Shown here piece by piece: positions 44,078 to 52,659 of a DNA stretch of 58,991 bases (position 1 is the stretch's first letter; each line of letters starts with the position of its first letter). Location of the stretch: contig CAJFNY010000063.1 of assembly GCA_904395865.1 (NCBI GenBank), forward strand, positions 1-58,991, read 5' to 3'. Under the pieces are notes generated by a model. That model saw only the letters and a list, made by a program, of their open reading frames with translations. It ran no database searches and was not told the origin of the DNA. A program made the translations under genes and the position numbers. This stretch comes from an uncultured Oscillospiraceae bacterium. GTDB lineage: Bacteria; Bacillota; Clostridia; Oscillospirales; Oscillospiraceae.

Positions 44078-44106
44078 ATTATACATCCACTGTGAATAAA
44101 ATGCAA
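44078..44106 (-). promoter_or_regulatory. Promoter of the amino-acid ABC operon with ARG-box-like overlap
   Basis: On the minus strand TTGCAT and a perfect TATAAT are separated by 17 bp. The -35 lies inside TTGCATTTTATTCACA, nearly the same as the ARG-box-like site GTGCATTTTTATTCAA before argG. Further TGAAT/ATTCA half-sites lie at 44242-44275. The remaining 44107-44340 stretch is unusually AT-rich and shows no gene. Confidence 0.65.
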
Positions 44107-44350
44107 GAGGGTTTCCGTTGTGCATACTCACCAATTTTGCGCGGATTTTTCAGAATCTTCCGATACTTTTTGTCGGAAAGGGCCGGACTTGTCCCGAAAG
44201 CTGCGCCGCGTTCGGCCGAGGCGCCGTCCCAAAAGAGAAAAATGAATGAATACGCGAACTATTCATGAATATTCAAATAGTATGCAAAATGAGCGGGGCC
44301 CTGCCGCAGCCGTACCGGGATGGGGCCGATGGAAAAACGGCAGCGCGTAT

Positions 44351-44358
44351 GGTATAAT
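44351..44358 (+). promoter_or_regulatory. Extended -10 before the phosphatase gene
   Basis: GGTATAAT is preceded by AT, giving TGGTATAAT across 44351-44358 as an extended -10. No clear -35 is seen. Confidence 0.5.
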
Positions 44359-44416
44359 CCGTACCGGCTTCGGCAGCGAAGGCTGCCGGCACAGCGCGTG
44401 AGGAGGGTTTACAGGT

Positions 44417-44875
44417 ATGGTGAGGATTCTGTTCGTATGTCACGGCAACATCTGCCGCAGCCCCATGGCGGAGTTCATTCTTCGGGATCTGGCGGAGCGG
44501 GCCGGGTGCGGCGATGCGCTGCTCGTGGCTTCGGCGGCCACCAGCACCGACGAGCTGGGGAGCCCCGTCTATCCGCCGGCGCGGCGGAAGCTGGCGGAGC
44601 ACGGGCTTCGCTGCGACGGCAAGCGTGCCCGGCAGCTGCGCCGGCAGGATTACGACGATTACGACCTGATCATCGGCATGGACGACGCGAACCTGCGGAA
44701 CATGCGCCGGCTGTTCGGCGGCGATCCGGCCGGAAAGCTGCGCCGCCTCATGGATTATACGGATCGCCCCGGCCCCGTGGCCGACCCGTGGTATACCGGC
44801 GACTTTGACACCACCTGGGACGACATCGCCGAGGGCTGCCGCTGCCTGCTGCGGAGCCTGTCGGAGCGCCGGTGA
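44417..44875 (+). CDS. Low-molecular-weight protein-tyrosine phosphatase
   Basis: This is a 152-aa cytoplasmic phosphatase. The P-loop VCHGNICRSPMAEFIL at residues 7-22 carries the nucleophilic Cys and the Arg of CX5R. The general acid Asp lies in VADPWYTGDFDTTWDDI. Relatives act on phosphotyrosine of capsule kinases or on phosphoarginine (YwlE); the sequence alone does not decide. The site is GAGGAGG. A small membrane protein and a zinc-ribbon gene follow. Confidence 0.93.
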   Translation: MVRILFVCHGNICRSPMAEFILRDLAERAGCGDALLVASAATSTDELGSPVYPPARRKLAEHGLRCDGKRARQLRRQDYDDYDLIIGMDDANLRNMRRLFGGDPAGKLRRLMDYTDRPGPVADPWYTGDFDTTWDDIAEGCRCLLRSLSERR

Positions 44876-44947
44876 CTGCCGGAGGCAGAAACCGGGCAGA
44901 CTATCCCTGTACCTGCGGAGCCTCCGCAGCGGCAGGGAGGGATGCGT

Positions 44948-45151
44948 GTGGAGCGATTCATTGGGGCCCTGGTGCGCTGGGCTTTCATCGTCACTGCGGT
45001 GACGGCGGCGGTGCTGGCGATTCTGGGCGGCGCCGTGCTGCTGGAGCCGGCGGCGGCGCTGCGGCTGCTGGTGCGGCTGATCGGCCTGACGGCGGCCGGC
45101 CTCGGCGTAACGGCGCTGGGCAGCCTCCTCTGGGGGCTGCTCCGCCGCTGA
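44948..45151 (+). CDS. Small membrane protein, 67 aa
   Basis: Two hydrophobic helices fill almost the whole chain (about residues 10-30 and 38-60) with Arg at both ends (ERFIGALVRW, then GLLRR). The GTG at 44948 stands seven bases after AGGGAGG; an ATG two codons earlier is too close to that site. I do not recognise a family. Tight placement behind the phosphatase suggests one transcript. Confidence 0.6.
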   Translation: MERFIGALVRWAFIVTAVTAAVLAILGGAVLLEPAAALRLLVRLIGLTAAGLGVTALGSLLWGLLRR

Positions 45152-45224
45152 ACCGGGAACCGCGGAACGGCCGGACGCGCCGCCTCTGCCGGGAGGCGCA
45201 GAAATTTTCGGAATGCACGCGTTC

Positions 45225-45240
45225 TGTTGGAAATCCAACA
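45225..45240. other. 16-bp palindrome upstream of the zinc-ribbon gene
   Basis: TGTTGGA and TCCAACA stand around AA. It lies about 20 bp before a possible extended -10 (TGGTATCCT, 45259-45267), so it could be an operator. Confidence 0.4.
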
Positions 45241-45339
45241 TACGCTGGCGCCGTTTCGTGGTATCCTGAAGCAAAGGAAACGGCGCGGCGCCTGCTGCGC
45301 CGGACGGACGGACCGGCAGGTCCGGAAAGGAGGATTTCC

Positions 45340-45627
45340 ATGATCTTTGAAGGCTGCCAGAGCAAGTCCAGGGAGCTGTCTCTGGAGGAGAAGGTCTGCC
45401 CCCGGTGCGGAAATCTCGTGGAGGTTTTTTCGATTGACACGGAGGTGGTGTGCGACCGGTGCGGCTTCGTGATCTATAACGACACCCTCAGCTGTGTCCA
45501 GTGGTGCAAGTACGCCAAGCAGTGTGTGGGGCCGGAGATGTACGAGCGGATGATGCGCGTGCTGGAGGAGCAGAAGCGGAAGCGCCGCCAGACGGAGGCG
45601 TCCCCGGACGGAAAGGCCGCCGGCTGA
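45340..45627 (+). CDS. Small zinc-ribbon protein
   Basis: This is a 95-aa cytoplasmic protein with two CxxC knuckles (KVCPRCGNLVEVF and EVVCDRCGFVIYND) at about residues 17-42, followed by TLSCVQWCKYAKQCVG with three more Cys and a charged helical tail. Similar short proteins occur in many Clostridia, often beside hydrogenase or HD-domain genes; no function is known to me. An AAAGGAGG site is ideally spaced, so the gene is very likely real. It is missed if only long frames are considered, because the frame is open far upstream. Confidence 0.8.
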   Translation: MIFEGCQSKSRELSLEEKVCPRCGNLVEVFSIDTEVVCDRCGFVIYNDTLSCVQWCKYAKQCVGPEMYERMMRVLEEQKRKRRQTEASPDGKAAG

Positions 45628-45663
45628 CCCCGCAGAACGGCGGGCGCATTTCAAAACCAAAAA

Positions 45664-45701
45664 CCGCGGCGCAGGAGGCTTCCTGCGCCGCGGCCGTTTT
45701 T
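45664..45701 (+). terminator. Terminator after the zinc-ribbon gene
   Basis: A perfect 13-bp stem (45664-45676 with 45681-45693) is followed three bases later by five Ts. Confidence 0.85.
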
Positions 45702-45711
45702 GAAGGCAGAA

Positions 45712-45742
45712 AGGCTGGCCGGCCCCGGAGGGCAGCCAGCCT
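45712..45742 (-). terminator. Hairpin after tctA
   Basis: An 8-bp stem (45712-45719 with 45735-45742) downstream of the leftward transporter operon is a weak terminator candidate. Confidence 0.45.
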
Positions 45743-45789
45743 CCCGCAGCAGAGGGGGACATTCTCTGCTGAAAAGAGGGGTTCGGAAT

Positions 45790-47298
45790 TCAGACCTCGG
45801 CCTCTTCGCCGCCGAACTTCTCGATGCGCTTCTTCGCCGTCAGCGAGCCGACGATCAGGGTCGCCACGATGATGACCATCAGGACGATGCAGATCGGGCG
45901 GGCGAAGAACTGCGTGAAGTCGCCGCGGAACATCGTCATGGACTGCACCAGCGAGAACTCGATCTCGCCGCCGAGGATGAACGTCAGCAGCAGCGGCGCC
46001 AGCGGGAAGTCGGCCTTCTTGAGGAAGTACGCCAGGATGCCGAAGATGATCATGCAGACCACGTCGAACATGCTGTTGTTCAGGCCGTAGACGCCGAACA
46101 GGGCGACGATGGTGATGATGGGGACGAGAATCCGGCTGGGGACGCGGGTGATCTGCGCCCACATGCGGGCCAGGGGCAGATTCAGGATCACCAGGAACAC
46201 GTTGCCGACGAACATGCTGGCGATGACGGCCCAGACCAGGGGACCGTGGTCCTCAAAGAGCCGCGGACCGGGGGTGACGCCGTGCATGATGAACGCGCCC
46301 AGCAGCACGGCCATGGACGGCGAGGTGGGCAGGCCCAGCGTGAACAGCGGGACCAGCGCGCCGCCGCAGTAGGAGTTGTTGGCCGTCTCGGGGCCGGCGA
46401 CGCCTTCGATGGCGCCCTCGCCGAATTTCTCCGGGTGCTTGGAGAGCTTCTTCTCCATGGAGTAGCTGATGACGGCCGGAATCGTGGAGTTGGTGCCGGG
46501 GACGAGGCCCAGCAGGAAGCCCAGGACGCTGCCGCGGGCGATGGCGCCGGCGACGACTCTGCGCTCCTCCTTCTCCGGGAACAGGCCCTTGACCTTGGGC
46601 AGCTCCGTCTTGACGCTCAGGTCCGACTCCAGGTTGCCGAAGATCTCGGTCAGGCCGAAGGCGCCCATGGCGATGGAGATGAAGTCGATGCCGCCCATCA
46701 GATTGTCGGAGCCGAAGGCGTACCGGATGGTGCCGCCGGCGGGGGCAATGCCGATCAGCGACAGGGCCAGGCCCAGGAAGGCGACGATCATGCCCTTGAG
46801 CAGGGACTTGCCCAGCAGGCTGATGACGAGCGTCAGGCCCACCAGCATCAGGCAGAACATCTCAGGCGGGCCGAACTTCAGGGCCTGGCTGGCCACCAGG
46901 GGGCCCAGGAAGATCAGGCCGATCATGGAGACGATGCCGCCGATGAAGGAGCCGATGGCCGCAACGCCCAGCGCTGCGCCGGCACGGCCCTGCTTGGCCA
47001 TGGGGTAGCCGTCCAGGCAGGTGACGACGGAGGCCGCCTCACCGGGGGTGTTGATCAGAACGGATGTAATGGTGCCGCCGTACATGGCGCCGTAGTAGAT
47101 GCCGGCCAGCATGACGATGGCGTCCATGGTGCTCATGCCGTACGTCATGGGCAGCAGCAGGGCTGTGCCCGCCGTGGGGCCGAGGCCGGGCAGAACGCCC
47201 ACGACCATGCCGGCCACGACACCGATCAGGCAGTACAGCGGGGTCATGCCGGTCAGGGCATCGGCAAAGCCTGCCAGCAGATAAGTGACGTTTTCCAA
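45790..47298 (-). CDS. tctA: Tripartite tricarboxylate transporter, large membrane subunit
   Basis: This 502-aa TctA-family permease has about eleven or twelve helices. Conserved loops include [64 protein letters not shown] and [27 protein letters not shown]. It forms the secondary transporter core with TctB and takes up ligand from the TctC binding protein; family substrates are tri- and dicarboxylates, aromatic acids and sulfonates. It is last in an operon of transporter plus hydroxyacid enzymes. Confidence 0.95.
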   Translation of the reverse strand: MENVTYLLAGFADALTGMTPLYCLIGVVAGMVVGVLPGLGPTAGTALLLPMTYGMSTMDAIVMLAGIYYGAMYGGTITSVLINTPGEAASVVTCLDGYPMAKQGRAGAALGVAAIGSFIGGIVSMIGLIFLGPLVASQALKFGPPEMFCLMLVGLTLVISLLGKSLLKGMIVAFLGLALSLIGIAPAGGTIRYAFGSDNLMGGIDFISIAMGAFGLTEIFGNLESDLSVKTELPKVKGLFPEKEERRVVAGAIARGSVLGFLLGLVPGTNSTIPAVISYSMEKKLSKHPEKFGEGAIEGVAGPETANNSYCGGALVPLFTLGLPTSPSMAVLLGAFIMHGVTPGPRLFEDHGPLVWAVIASMFVGNVFLVILNLPLARMWAQITRVPSRILVPIITIVALFGVYGLNNSMFDVVCMIIFGILAYFLKKADFPLAPLLLTFILGGEIEFSLVQSMTMFRGDFTQFFARPICIVLMVIIVATLIVGSLTAKKRIEKFGGEEAEV

Positions 47299-47335
47299 AG
47301 TCTCACTCCCTTTTCTTCATCGTTTTCCGGTTGCG

Positions 47336-47803
47336 TCAGAAGCCCCACTGATTCGTCGGCAGCGGGATCTCCAGCAGAACCTTGAATACGACGAAGCAGA
47401 CCGCCGTGGTGATCGCGGAGTAGATGAGCGCCCGGTACCATTTGCAGCCGCGGCTGTAAAGCGAGAACAGCAGCGCCATGCTGGCGATGACCACGCCGAC
47501 AATGTCCGCCAATACTGCGAACAGGATCAGGCCGGCCCAGCAGAGCAGGATGTTGAACAGGCCGACGCCCTTGGGCATGACCTCCGTGATGGTGAGGCCC
47601 TCCTCTTTCAGGGAGCGGAAGAAGTAGATGACCAGCAGGACCAGCATGATGCCGGAGCACCAGCGGGGCAGGAAGCCGGAGCCGATGCTGTAGCTGCTGG
47701 CGTCCATGTAGCTGTACTGGAAGCTCATGGCGAAGTAGACGGACATGATGATGATCAGGAATACGGTCATCACCGTGCTGAATTTGAGCTTTTTGAAATC
47801 CAT
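47336..47803 (-). CDS. tctB: Tripartite tricarboxylate transporter, small membrane subunit
   Basis: This is a 155-aa protein with four helices. SIGSGFLPRWCSGIMLVLLVIYFF is the typical TctB segment after the first helix. Identity rests on this, on the size, and on the place between tctC and tctA (37-bp gaps on each side). It acts as the small membrane partner of TctA. Confidence 0.88.
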   Translation of the reverse strand: MDFKKLKFSTVMTVFLIIIMSVYFAMSFQYSYMDASSYSIGSGFLPRWCSGIMLVLLVIYFFRSLKEEGLTITEVMPKGVGLFNILLCWAGLILFAVLADIVGVVIASMALLFSLYSRGCKWYRALIYSAITTAVCFVVFKVLLEIPLPTNQWGF

Positions 47804-47840
47804 GGCGTTCCCTTTCTCCGAAAGGTGCAGGTATCAGCAG

Positions 47841-48821
47841 TTACGACCACCCGAGCAGGTCCGAAATGGCGATGAGGCCGGCCTCCTCCTGCTTCAGCAG
47901 ATCCATGTAGTCGTCGCCGTAGATGGGGTTGTACTCCAGGCCCTGGGCCTCCATCTGCGCCTTGATCTCCTCGTTCTCGCCGATCTGCTGGAAGCACTCG
48001 AGCAGCACGTTGTAGGCGTTCTCATCCATGCCGGCCATGCCGGTGATGCCGCGGGCGGAGGAGGACAGCACCTGCTCGCCGGTGACTTCCTCGACGGTGG
48101 GAACGTCGGGCATCAGCGTGGAGCGCTCCTCGCCCATGATGCCGATGGTGACGACCTGGCCGCCCTCGGTGGGCACCAGAACGTCGCCGACGTTGGCGAA
48201 CATGACGTCCACGTGGCCGCCCATGACGGCCGTCAGGGACTCGCCGGCGCCCTCGTTGTGGACCGGCAGGAAGTTGGTGCCCAGCGCGGCGTTCATCTTG
48301 ACGGCAGCGGTGTGGTCATCGCCGAAGATGCCGGTGGAGGTGGTGGTGACTTCGTTCTCCTGGGCGTAGGCAATCAGCTCTTCCAGGTTGGTGAAGCGGG
48401 TCTCGTCGGGACGGATGGCGATGGCGCCCAGGTCGTTGACGTAGCAGAAGATGGGCTCAAAGTCCTCGATGGTGTTGTCGCGGCCCTGCTGGGGATCCAG
48501 ATAGCCGGAGAAGACGTTGGGGGTGTTCAGGTGGGCGATGGTGTAGCCGTCGGGGTCGGCGGAGAGCAGGTCGTTCCAGCCGATCCAGCCGCTGGCGCCG
48601 ACGGTGTTGACCACGGCCACGGACACGCCGAGGATCTCCTCCATCTCGGCGGCGATCATGCGGGCGCCGATGTCGGTGGAGCCGCCGGCGGAGTAGGGCG
48701 TAATCAGGGTGATGGCCCGGTTGGGGTAAGTTTCCTCAGCGTCGCTGGAGCTGCTGCAGCCCACGGCCGTCAGGAGCATCAGAATTGCCAAAAGAAATGC
48801 CAGGTACTTATGCAGTTTCAT
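47841..48821 (-). CDS. tctC: Tripartite tricarboxylate transporter binding lipoprotein
   Basis: This 326-aa TctC/Bug-family solute receptor has lipobox VGC at residues 20-22. YPNRAITLITPYSAGGSTDIGARMIA is the family start, and VAVVNTVGASGWIGWNDLLSADPDGYTI the ligand-proximal loop. An EGAGESLTAVMGGHVDVMFANVGD block and the C-terminal EEIKAQMEAQGLEYNPI follow. Bug proteins bind carboxylates through a ring of main-chain contacts, so the ligand cannot be named. It is the first transporter gene after the enzymes. Confidence 0.93.
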   Translation of the reverse strand: MKLHKYLAFLLAILMLLTAVGCSSSSDAEETYPNRAITLITPYSAGGSTDIGARMIAAEMEEILGVSVAVVNTVGASGWIGWNDLLSADPDGYTIAHLNTPNVFSGYLDPQQGRDNTIEDFEPIFCYVNDLGAIAIRPDETRFTNLEELIAYAQENEVTTTSTGIFGDDHTAAVKMNAALGTNFLPVHNEGAGESLTAVMGGHVDVMFANVGDVLVPTEGGQVVTIGIMGEERSTLMPDVPTVEEVTGEQVLSSSARGITGMAGMDENAYNVLLECFQQIGENEEIKAQMEAQGLEYNPIYGDDYMDLLKQEEAGLIAISDLLGWS

Positions 48822-48920
48822 TGTGTTCCCTCCTAGTTTTCGTTTGCCTTGTCAGTTTCCCCGTTGACAGTTGCTTGCGGATGGTTTGCGTTGAGATTGT
48901 CCCCCAAGAGAAAAACGGAA

Positions 48921-49850
48921 TTATCGAACCGGGTACCGCGGCGGCTGACCGCCCAGCACCCGCAGGATCTCCTCCACCGCGGTGGTGCCCATCCGGATCA
49001 GCGCCTCCTCGGTGGCGGCGCCGATGTGGGGCGTGGAGATGAAGTTGTCCAGCGTCAGCAGCGGATTGTCCTTCGTCGGCGGCTCGCTGGCGAACACGTC
49101 CATGGCAGCGGCGGCCAGGGGACCGTCTTTCAGCGCGGCGTACAGGGCATCCTCATCGACGATGCCGCCCCGGGCGGTGTTGACCAGGATGGCGCCCTTC
49201 CGGGCGCTCTGCAGCGCCTGGGCGTTGACCAGGTGCCGGGTACCCTCCGTCAGCGGCACGCTGACCGTCAGGACGTCGGCGTTGGCGAAAAGCTCCGGCA
49301 GCGTCTCGTACTTGGTGACGCCCAGCTCCTGCGCGCGCTCGGCGGTGACGAACGGGTCGTAGCCGGCCATGGCCATACCGAAGCCGTCCCGCAGGATGCA
49401 GCCGGTGCGGTAGCCGATCTTGCCGAGGCCGATGAGGCCCACGGTCTTGCCCTGCAGCTCGGTGCCGGACAGCTCCCGCGGCGAGATGTGGTCGTACGTA
49501 CCCTCGGTCCGGACGGCCTGCCCGATCTTGCGGGCGCAGGCCAGCGCCAGCGTCACGGCCAGCTCCGCCACCGACTCCGTGTTGGCCGTGGGCGTGTTGG
49601 TGACGGTGACGCCCAGCTCGGCGGCGGCGGGGATGTCGATGTTGTCGGTCCCCATGCCGTGCTTGGCGACGATCTTCAGCTTCGGGGCGGCCAGCATACG
49701 TTCCCGCGTGACCTTCGTCGTCCGGACGATGACGGCGTCGGCGTCGGTCCAGTCCATGACGCCGGGGTCCTCCCAGGTGACGACCTGGGCGTGCTCCCGG
49801 GCCATGGCCAGCGGGCGCTCATGGATGGGCTCTGGTATGTAAATCTTCAT
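48921..49850 (-). CDS. D-2-hydroxyacid dehydrogenase (SerA-like)
   Basis: This is a 309-aa NAD-dependent dehydrogenase. VGLIGLGKIGYRTG is the dinucleotide loop. The Arg in VNTARGGIVDEDAL, the Glu in MDVFASEPP and the His in STPHIGAAT are the catalytic set. It lacks the ACT or extended C-terminal domains of long SerA enzymes. Relatives act on 3-phosphoglycerate, hydroxypyruvate, sulfolactate and other hydroxyacids. In this operon it probably oxidises the imported substrate or a product of it. It follows the RraA-like gene by 21 bp. Confidence 0.9.
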   Translation of the reverse strand: MKIYIPEPIHERPLAMAREHAQVVTWEDPGVMDWTDADAVIVRTTKVTRERMLAAPKLKIVAKHGMGTDNIDIPAAAELGVTVTNTPTANTESVAELAVTLALACARKIGQAVRTEGTYDHISPRELSGTELQGKTVGLIGLGKIGYRTGCILRDGFGMAMAGYDPFVTAERAQELGVTKYETLPELFANADVLTVSVPLTEGTRHLVNAQALQSARKGAILVNTARGGIVDEDALYAALKDGPLAAAAMDVFASEPPTKDNPLLTLDNFISTPHIGAATEEALIRMGTTAVEEILRVLGGQPPRYPVR

Positions 49851-49871
49851 GGTGTCCCGCTTCCCCGTAGC

Positions 49872-50549
49872 TCAGCAGAACTCGCAGCCCTTGTCCTGCA
49901 GCGCCTTCTCGACCCAGGCACGGTCCATCCCGATGCCCTTGGCCATGTTCTCGAAGGTCTTGGTCTCGCTGTCGTTCGTCTTGCGGACCTTCTCGGCCAG
50001 CTCCCGCGCGTCCTGCGGCCGGATGACCACGATGCCGTCCTCGTCGCCCACCAGGATGTCGCCGGGGAAGATGACCTGGCCGCCGCAGGCCACGGGCACG
50101 TTGATCTCGCCGGGGCCGTTCTTGTAGGGGCCGTTGGGGTTGACGCCGCGGGCGTACACCGGGAAGTCCAGATCCCGGGCGCCCTCCGCGTCGCGGATGG
50201 CGCCGTCGATGACGAAGCCGCCCAGCTTGTGCAGCATGGCGTAGCGCATCATGATCTCGCCGCACAGGGAGCGCTCCACGTAGCCGAAGCCGGCCACCAC
50301 CAGGATGTCACCGGGCTTCGCCATGTCCAGCGCCTTGTGGAACATCAGGTTGTCGCCCTGGGGGGCCTTGACGGTGAACGCGCAGCCCAGCAGCTTGGCC
50401 TTGTTGAACGGCTTGATGGCGCTGTCGACGCAGGCGATCCGGCCCATGTTGTCGTCGATGTTGGCCACCGGCAGATCGCGGAACAGCTCGATCAGCTCTC
50501 TGTCCGGGCGCTCAAAATCCGGGAAAATCCGAAAACCCAAATTACTCAT
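49872..50549 (-). CDS. RraA-like aldolase / 2-oxoacid decarboxylase family
   Basis: This 225-aa protein belongs to the class II aldolase-like RraA family. VIDGAIRDAEGARDLDFPVYARG carries the conserved Arg-Asp that binds substrate and metal. GEINVPVACGGQVIFPGDILVGDEDGIVVI completes the signature. Because the metal-binding Arg-Asp is retained, it is more likely an HMG/CHA-type aldolase or oxaloacetate decarboxylase than a ribonuclease E inhibitor. Next to two hydroxyacid dehydrogenases it could cleave a 4-hydroxy-2-oxo acid. The site is GGGAGGAA. Confidence 0.88.
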   Translation of the reverse strand: MSNLGFRIFPDFERPDRELIELFRDLPVANIDDNMGRIACVDSAIKPFNKAKLLGCAFTVKAPQGDNLMFHKALDMAKPGDILVVAGFGYVERSLCGEIMMRYAMLHKLGGFVIDGAIRDAEGARDLDFPVYARGVNPNGPYKNGPGEINVPVACGGQVIFPGDILVGDEDGIVVIRPQDARELAEKVRKTNDSETKTFENMAKGIGMDRAWVEKALQDKGCEFC

Positions 50550-50595
50550 ACTGTATCTTCCTCCCTTAGACGTTCAGCTTCTCCGGCGGACCGGA

Positions 50596-51591
50596 TTACA
50601 GCTTCTCCAGAACCTTCCTGTTGGCCAGGTTCGACTGTACGATTTCGTGATCCTTCAGCGTGCTCACCGTCAGCCGGGCGGCGGTCACGTGCTGGGTGTG
50701 CAGGGATTCCTCGCCGTAGAACGCCGAGTGCGGCGTCACCACGACGTTCTCCAGCTCCAGCAGCGGATCGCCGGGCAGCAGCGGCTCGTGCTCGTGGGTG
50801 TCCAGGCCGGCGTAGCGGATCTCGCCGGTCTTCAGCGCCTCGATCAGGTCGGCCTCGTCGATCAGCGGACCGCGGGCGATGTTGATGATCATGGCCGTGT
50901 TCTTCATCTTCCGGAAGGCGTCCATGTTGAAGATGTGGCGGTTCTCCGCCGTCAGCGGCGCGTGGATCGACACGATGTCCGCCTGGGCCAGCAGCTCGTC
51001 GAAGCTCACGCGGGCGACGCCGGCCTCCTCAAACACGCTGTCAGGCAGATAGGGATCGCAGGCGATGACCCGGCTGCCGAAGCCGTGGCCAAAGACCTTG
51101 GCCATGGGGCGGGCCGACGCGCCGAAGCCGTACAGGCCGACGGTCATGTTCGTCAGCCGGCGGGGCAGGGCACCCTTGGCCTTGGGCCACTTGCCGGCGC
51201 GGATCTCCCGGTCGTAGAAGCAGACGTTGCGCAGCAGGTTCAGCACCAGCGCCGTGGCGTGGAGCACCAGCTCCTCGGCGCAGAAGCCCGGCATGAAGTA
51301 GACGAGCTTGCCGTGCTCGGTGGCGGCGTCCAGATCCACAGAGTTGACGCCGATGCCGTAGCGGATGTAGGCTCTGCACTGGGGCAGCGCCTCGATGACC
51401 TTGCGGGTGATGGGCGGATTGCCGCAGCAGAGCACCGCGTCGGCGTCGTGCGCCGCCTCGATGATCTCGTCCTCCGTCTTGCAGCTGCGGAGCTCCAGGT
51501 CAATGCCGCTCTCCGCGCACGCCTGCCGCTCCGGTGTGAACAGCTCCTCGCCGCCCAAATACGTGTAATCAATGATGACTGCCTTTGCCAT
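50596..51591 (-). CDS. D-2-hydroxyacid dehydrogenase (CtBP-like)
   Basis: This is a 331-aa second dehydrogenase, only distantly related to the one at 48921. VGLYGFGASARPMAKVFGHGFG is the dinucleotide loop; its third Gly is Ala (GFGASA). The Arg in NIARGPLIDEADL, the Glu in DTHEHEPL and the His in VTPHSAF are in place. PGFCAEELVLHATALVLNLLR matches CtBP-like and phosphoglycerate-dehydrogenase-like proteins. The start at 51591 follows GGGGGT. It is the promoter-proximal gene of the operon. Confidence 0.88.
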   Translation of the reverse strand: MAKAVIIDYTYLGGEELFTPERQACAESGIDLELRSCKTEDEIIEAAHDADAVLCCGNPPITRKVIEALPQCRAYIRYGIGVNSVDLDAATEHGKLVYFMPGFCAEELVLHATALVLNLLRNVCFYDREIRAGKWPKAKGALPRRLTNMTVGLYGFGASARPMAKVFGHGFGSRVIACDPYLPDSVFEEAGVARVSFDELLAQADIVSIHAPLTAENRHIFNMDAFRKMKNTAMIINIARGPLIDEADLIEALKTGEIRYAGLDTHEHEPLLPGDPLLELENVVVTPHSAFYGEESLHTQHVTAARLTVSTLKDHEIVQSNLANRKVLEKL

Positions 51592-51842
51592 CGTAAACCC
51601 CCGATCCCGGTTGTGTAATATCAGCCATGCGGTTTCTCTCCCGTGCGGCACGGCATGGCTGAACGCTGCGCCGGCACGATGCGCTTGCGGGGCGCTTCCC
51701 GCGGATGGCCGCCGCGCGGAGCGGCCGGCTTCCGGATACGGTCCTTTCTCTCCTTCTCATCTCCCAAGATTCCTCGGCGCCGGGAAGGCGCCGTGTCCCT
51801 GCGCTCCCGCCGGCAGCGGCAGCACAAAGACAGAACGAAATG

Positions 51843-51864
51843 ATTATAAATTATAATTTATAAT
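51843..51864. promoter_or_regulatory. Perfect 22-bp AT palindrome, operator of the hydroxyacid operon
   Basis: The sequence reads the same on both strands (half site ATTATAAATTA). It contains TATAAATTATAA, found again at 52660-52671 before the regulator gene. It lies about 250 bp upstream of the first enzyme gene within a TATAAT-rich stretch (TTTTTG with 16 bp to TATAAT on the minus strand). The rest of the 51592-51937 gap is a GC-rich leader without a gene. Confidence 0.75.
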
Positions 51865-51937
51865 TTATATACAAAAACACATTCCCCCAAGACGGGACAT
51901 TCGGCTCCCTGGAAACTGCAAACGGGGAACGAAGCTT

Positions 51938-52567
51938 TCACAGATGGACACGGCGGCGCAGCTGCTGGGTGTTCTCCATGACGGCCTGAGCAGCAGCCTC
52001 CTCGTCGCGGCGGAGGATGCCTTCCACAATGCGGCTGTGCTGCACGATGGAGAGCTCGACGTCGGCGAACACGTACTCATCCTTTTTCCGGACGAAAACG
52101 ACCATGTTTTCCAGGTCCTCCACGTAGCGCCGGATCAGCGCGCTGCCGGAGCATTCGCCGAGCATCCGGTGAAGCTCTGCGTCGTATACGTTGGCCTTCT
52201 TCTGGCCGGTGGACCGCAGCATATCCACATACTGCTGCAGCACGGCGTCCATCCGGGTCATCTGCTCCTCGGAGATGTTCTGACAGCACAGACGGGCGGC
52301 CTGGGTTTCGATGATGGTGCGGGTCGCCACGATGTCCAGCATCTCCGAGGCCGTGTAGTCCACGGCGAAGATGCCCTTCCGCGGGACGCGCCGGACCAGG
52401 CGCTCAGCGATGAGCTGGTTGACAGCCTCCCGCACGGGCGTCCGGCTCATGGAGATCTCCTCTGCCAGCTGGTCCTCCCAGAGACGCTCCCCCGGGCGGA
52501 TCTCGTCGCTCAGGAGCTTGCTCTTGATCAATTGGTAGGAACGCTGGGCCAAGCTTAAGTAATCCAT
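51938..52567 (-). CDS. GntR-family regulator with FCD domain
   Basis: This is a 209-aa regulator. The winged helix at residues about 8-72 has RPGERLWEDQLAEEISMSRTPVREAVNQL and RLVRRVPRKGIFAVDY. The all-helical FCD ligand domain occupies about residues 80-205, with metal-ligand candidates in YDAELHRMLGECSG and the His of IVQHSRIVEGI. FCD regulators respond to carboxylic acids. It lies directly upstream of the hydroxyacid operon on the same strand and shares its operator motif. The start at 52567 has no clear ribosome site; a GTG or ATG up to nine codons earlier is possible. Confidence 0.88.
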   Translation of the reverse strand: MDYLSLAQRSYQLIKSKLLSDEIRPGERLWEDQLAEEISMSRTPVREAVNQLIAERLVRRVPRKGIFAVDYTASEMLDIVATRTIIETQAARLCCQNISEEQMTRMDAVLQQYVDMLRSTGQKKANVYDAELHRMLGECSGSALIRRYVEDLENMVVFVRKKDEYVFADVELSIVQHSRIVEGILRRDEEAAAQAVMENTQQLRRRVHL

Positions 52568-52629
52568 ATCAAAAATCCATAATTCAACGCGCAAACCTCA
52601 AAGTGGTTTTATACAAATTCCATAAACTG

Positions 52630-52658
52630 AGCTTAGCATAAATACGAATTGCTGTCAA
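52630..52658 (-). promoter_or_regulatory. Promoter of the GntR/FCD gene
   Basis: On the minus strand TTGACA and TAAGCT are separated by 17 bp. The operator-like 12-mer at 52660-52671 abuts the -35. Confidence 0.65.
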
Positions 52659-52659
52659 G

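Noticed and set aside
44242-44290. Perfect ArgR boxes in the AT-rich stretch before the phosphatase gene
   Set aside because: TGAATATTCA lacks the 4-nt spacer of the ArgR consensus; only half-sites can be claimed there.
45700-47385. 561-codon plus-strand open frame opposite tctA
   Set aside because: The translation is dominated by Asp/Gly/Gln/His, the complement pattern of a membrane-protein gene; tctA is clear on the other strand.
48921-51591. Assignment of the hydroxyacid operon to sulfolactate degradation, with the comB gene as support
   Set aside because: Sulfolactate dehydrogenases and Tct-type transporters do occur together elsewhere, but no sulfo-lyase (SuyAB) is visible and comB is 41 kb away. 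The evidence is too thin for a call.
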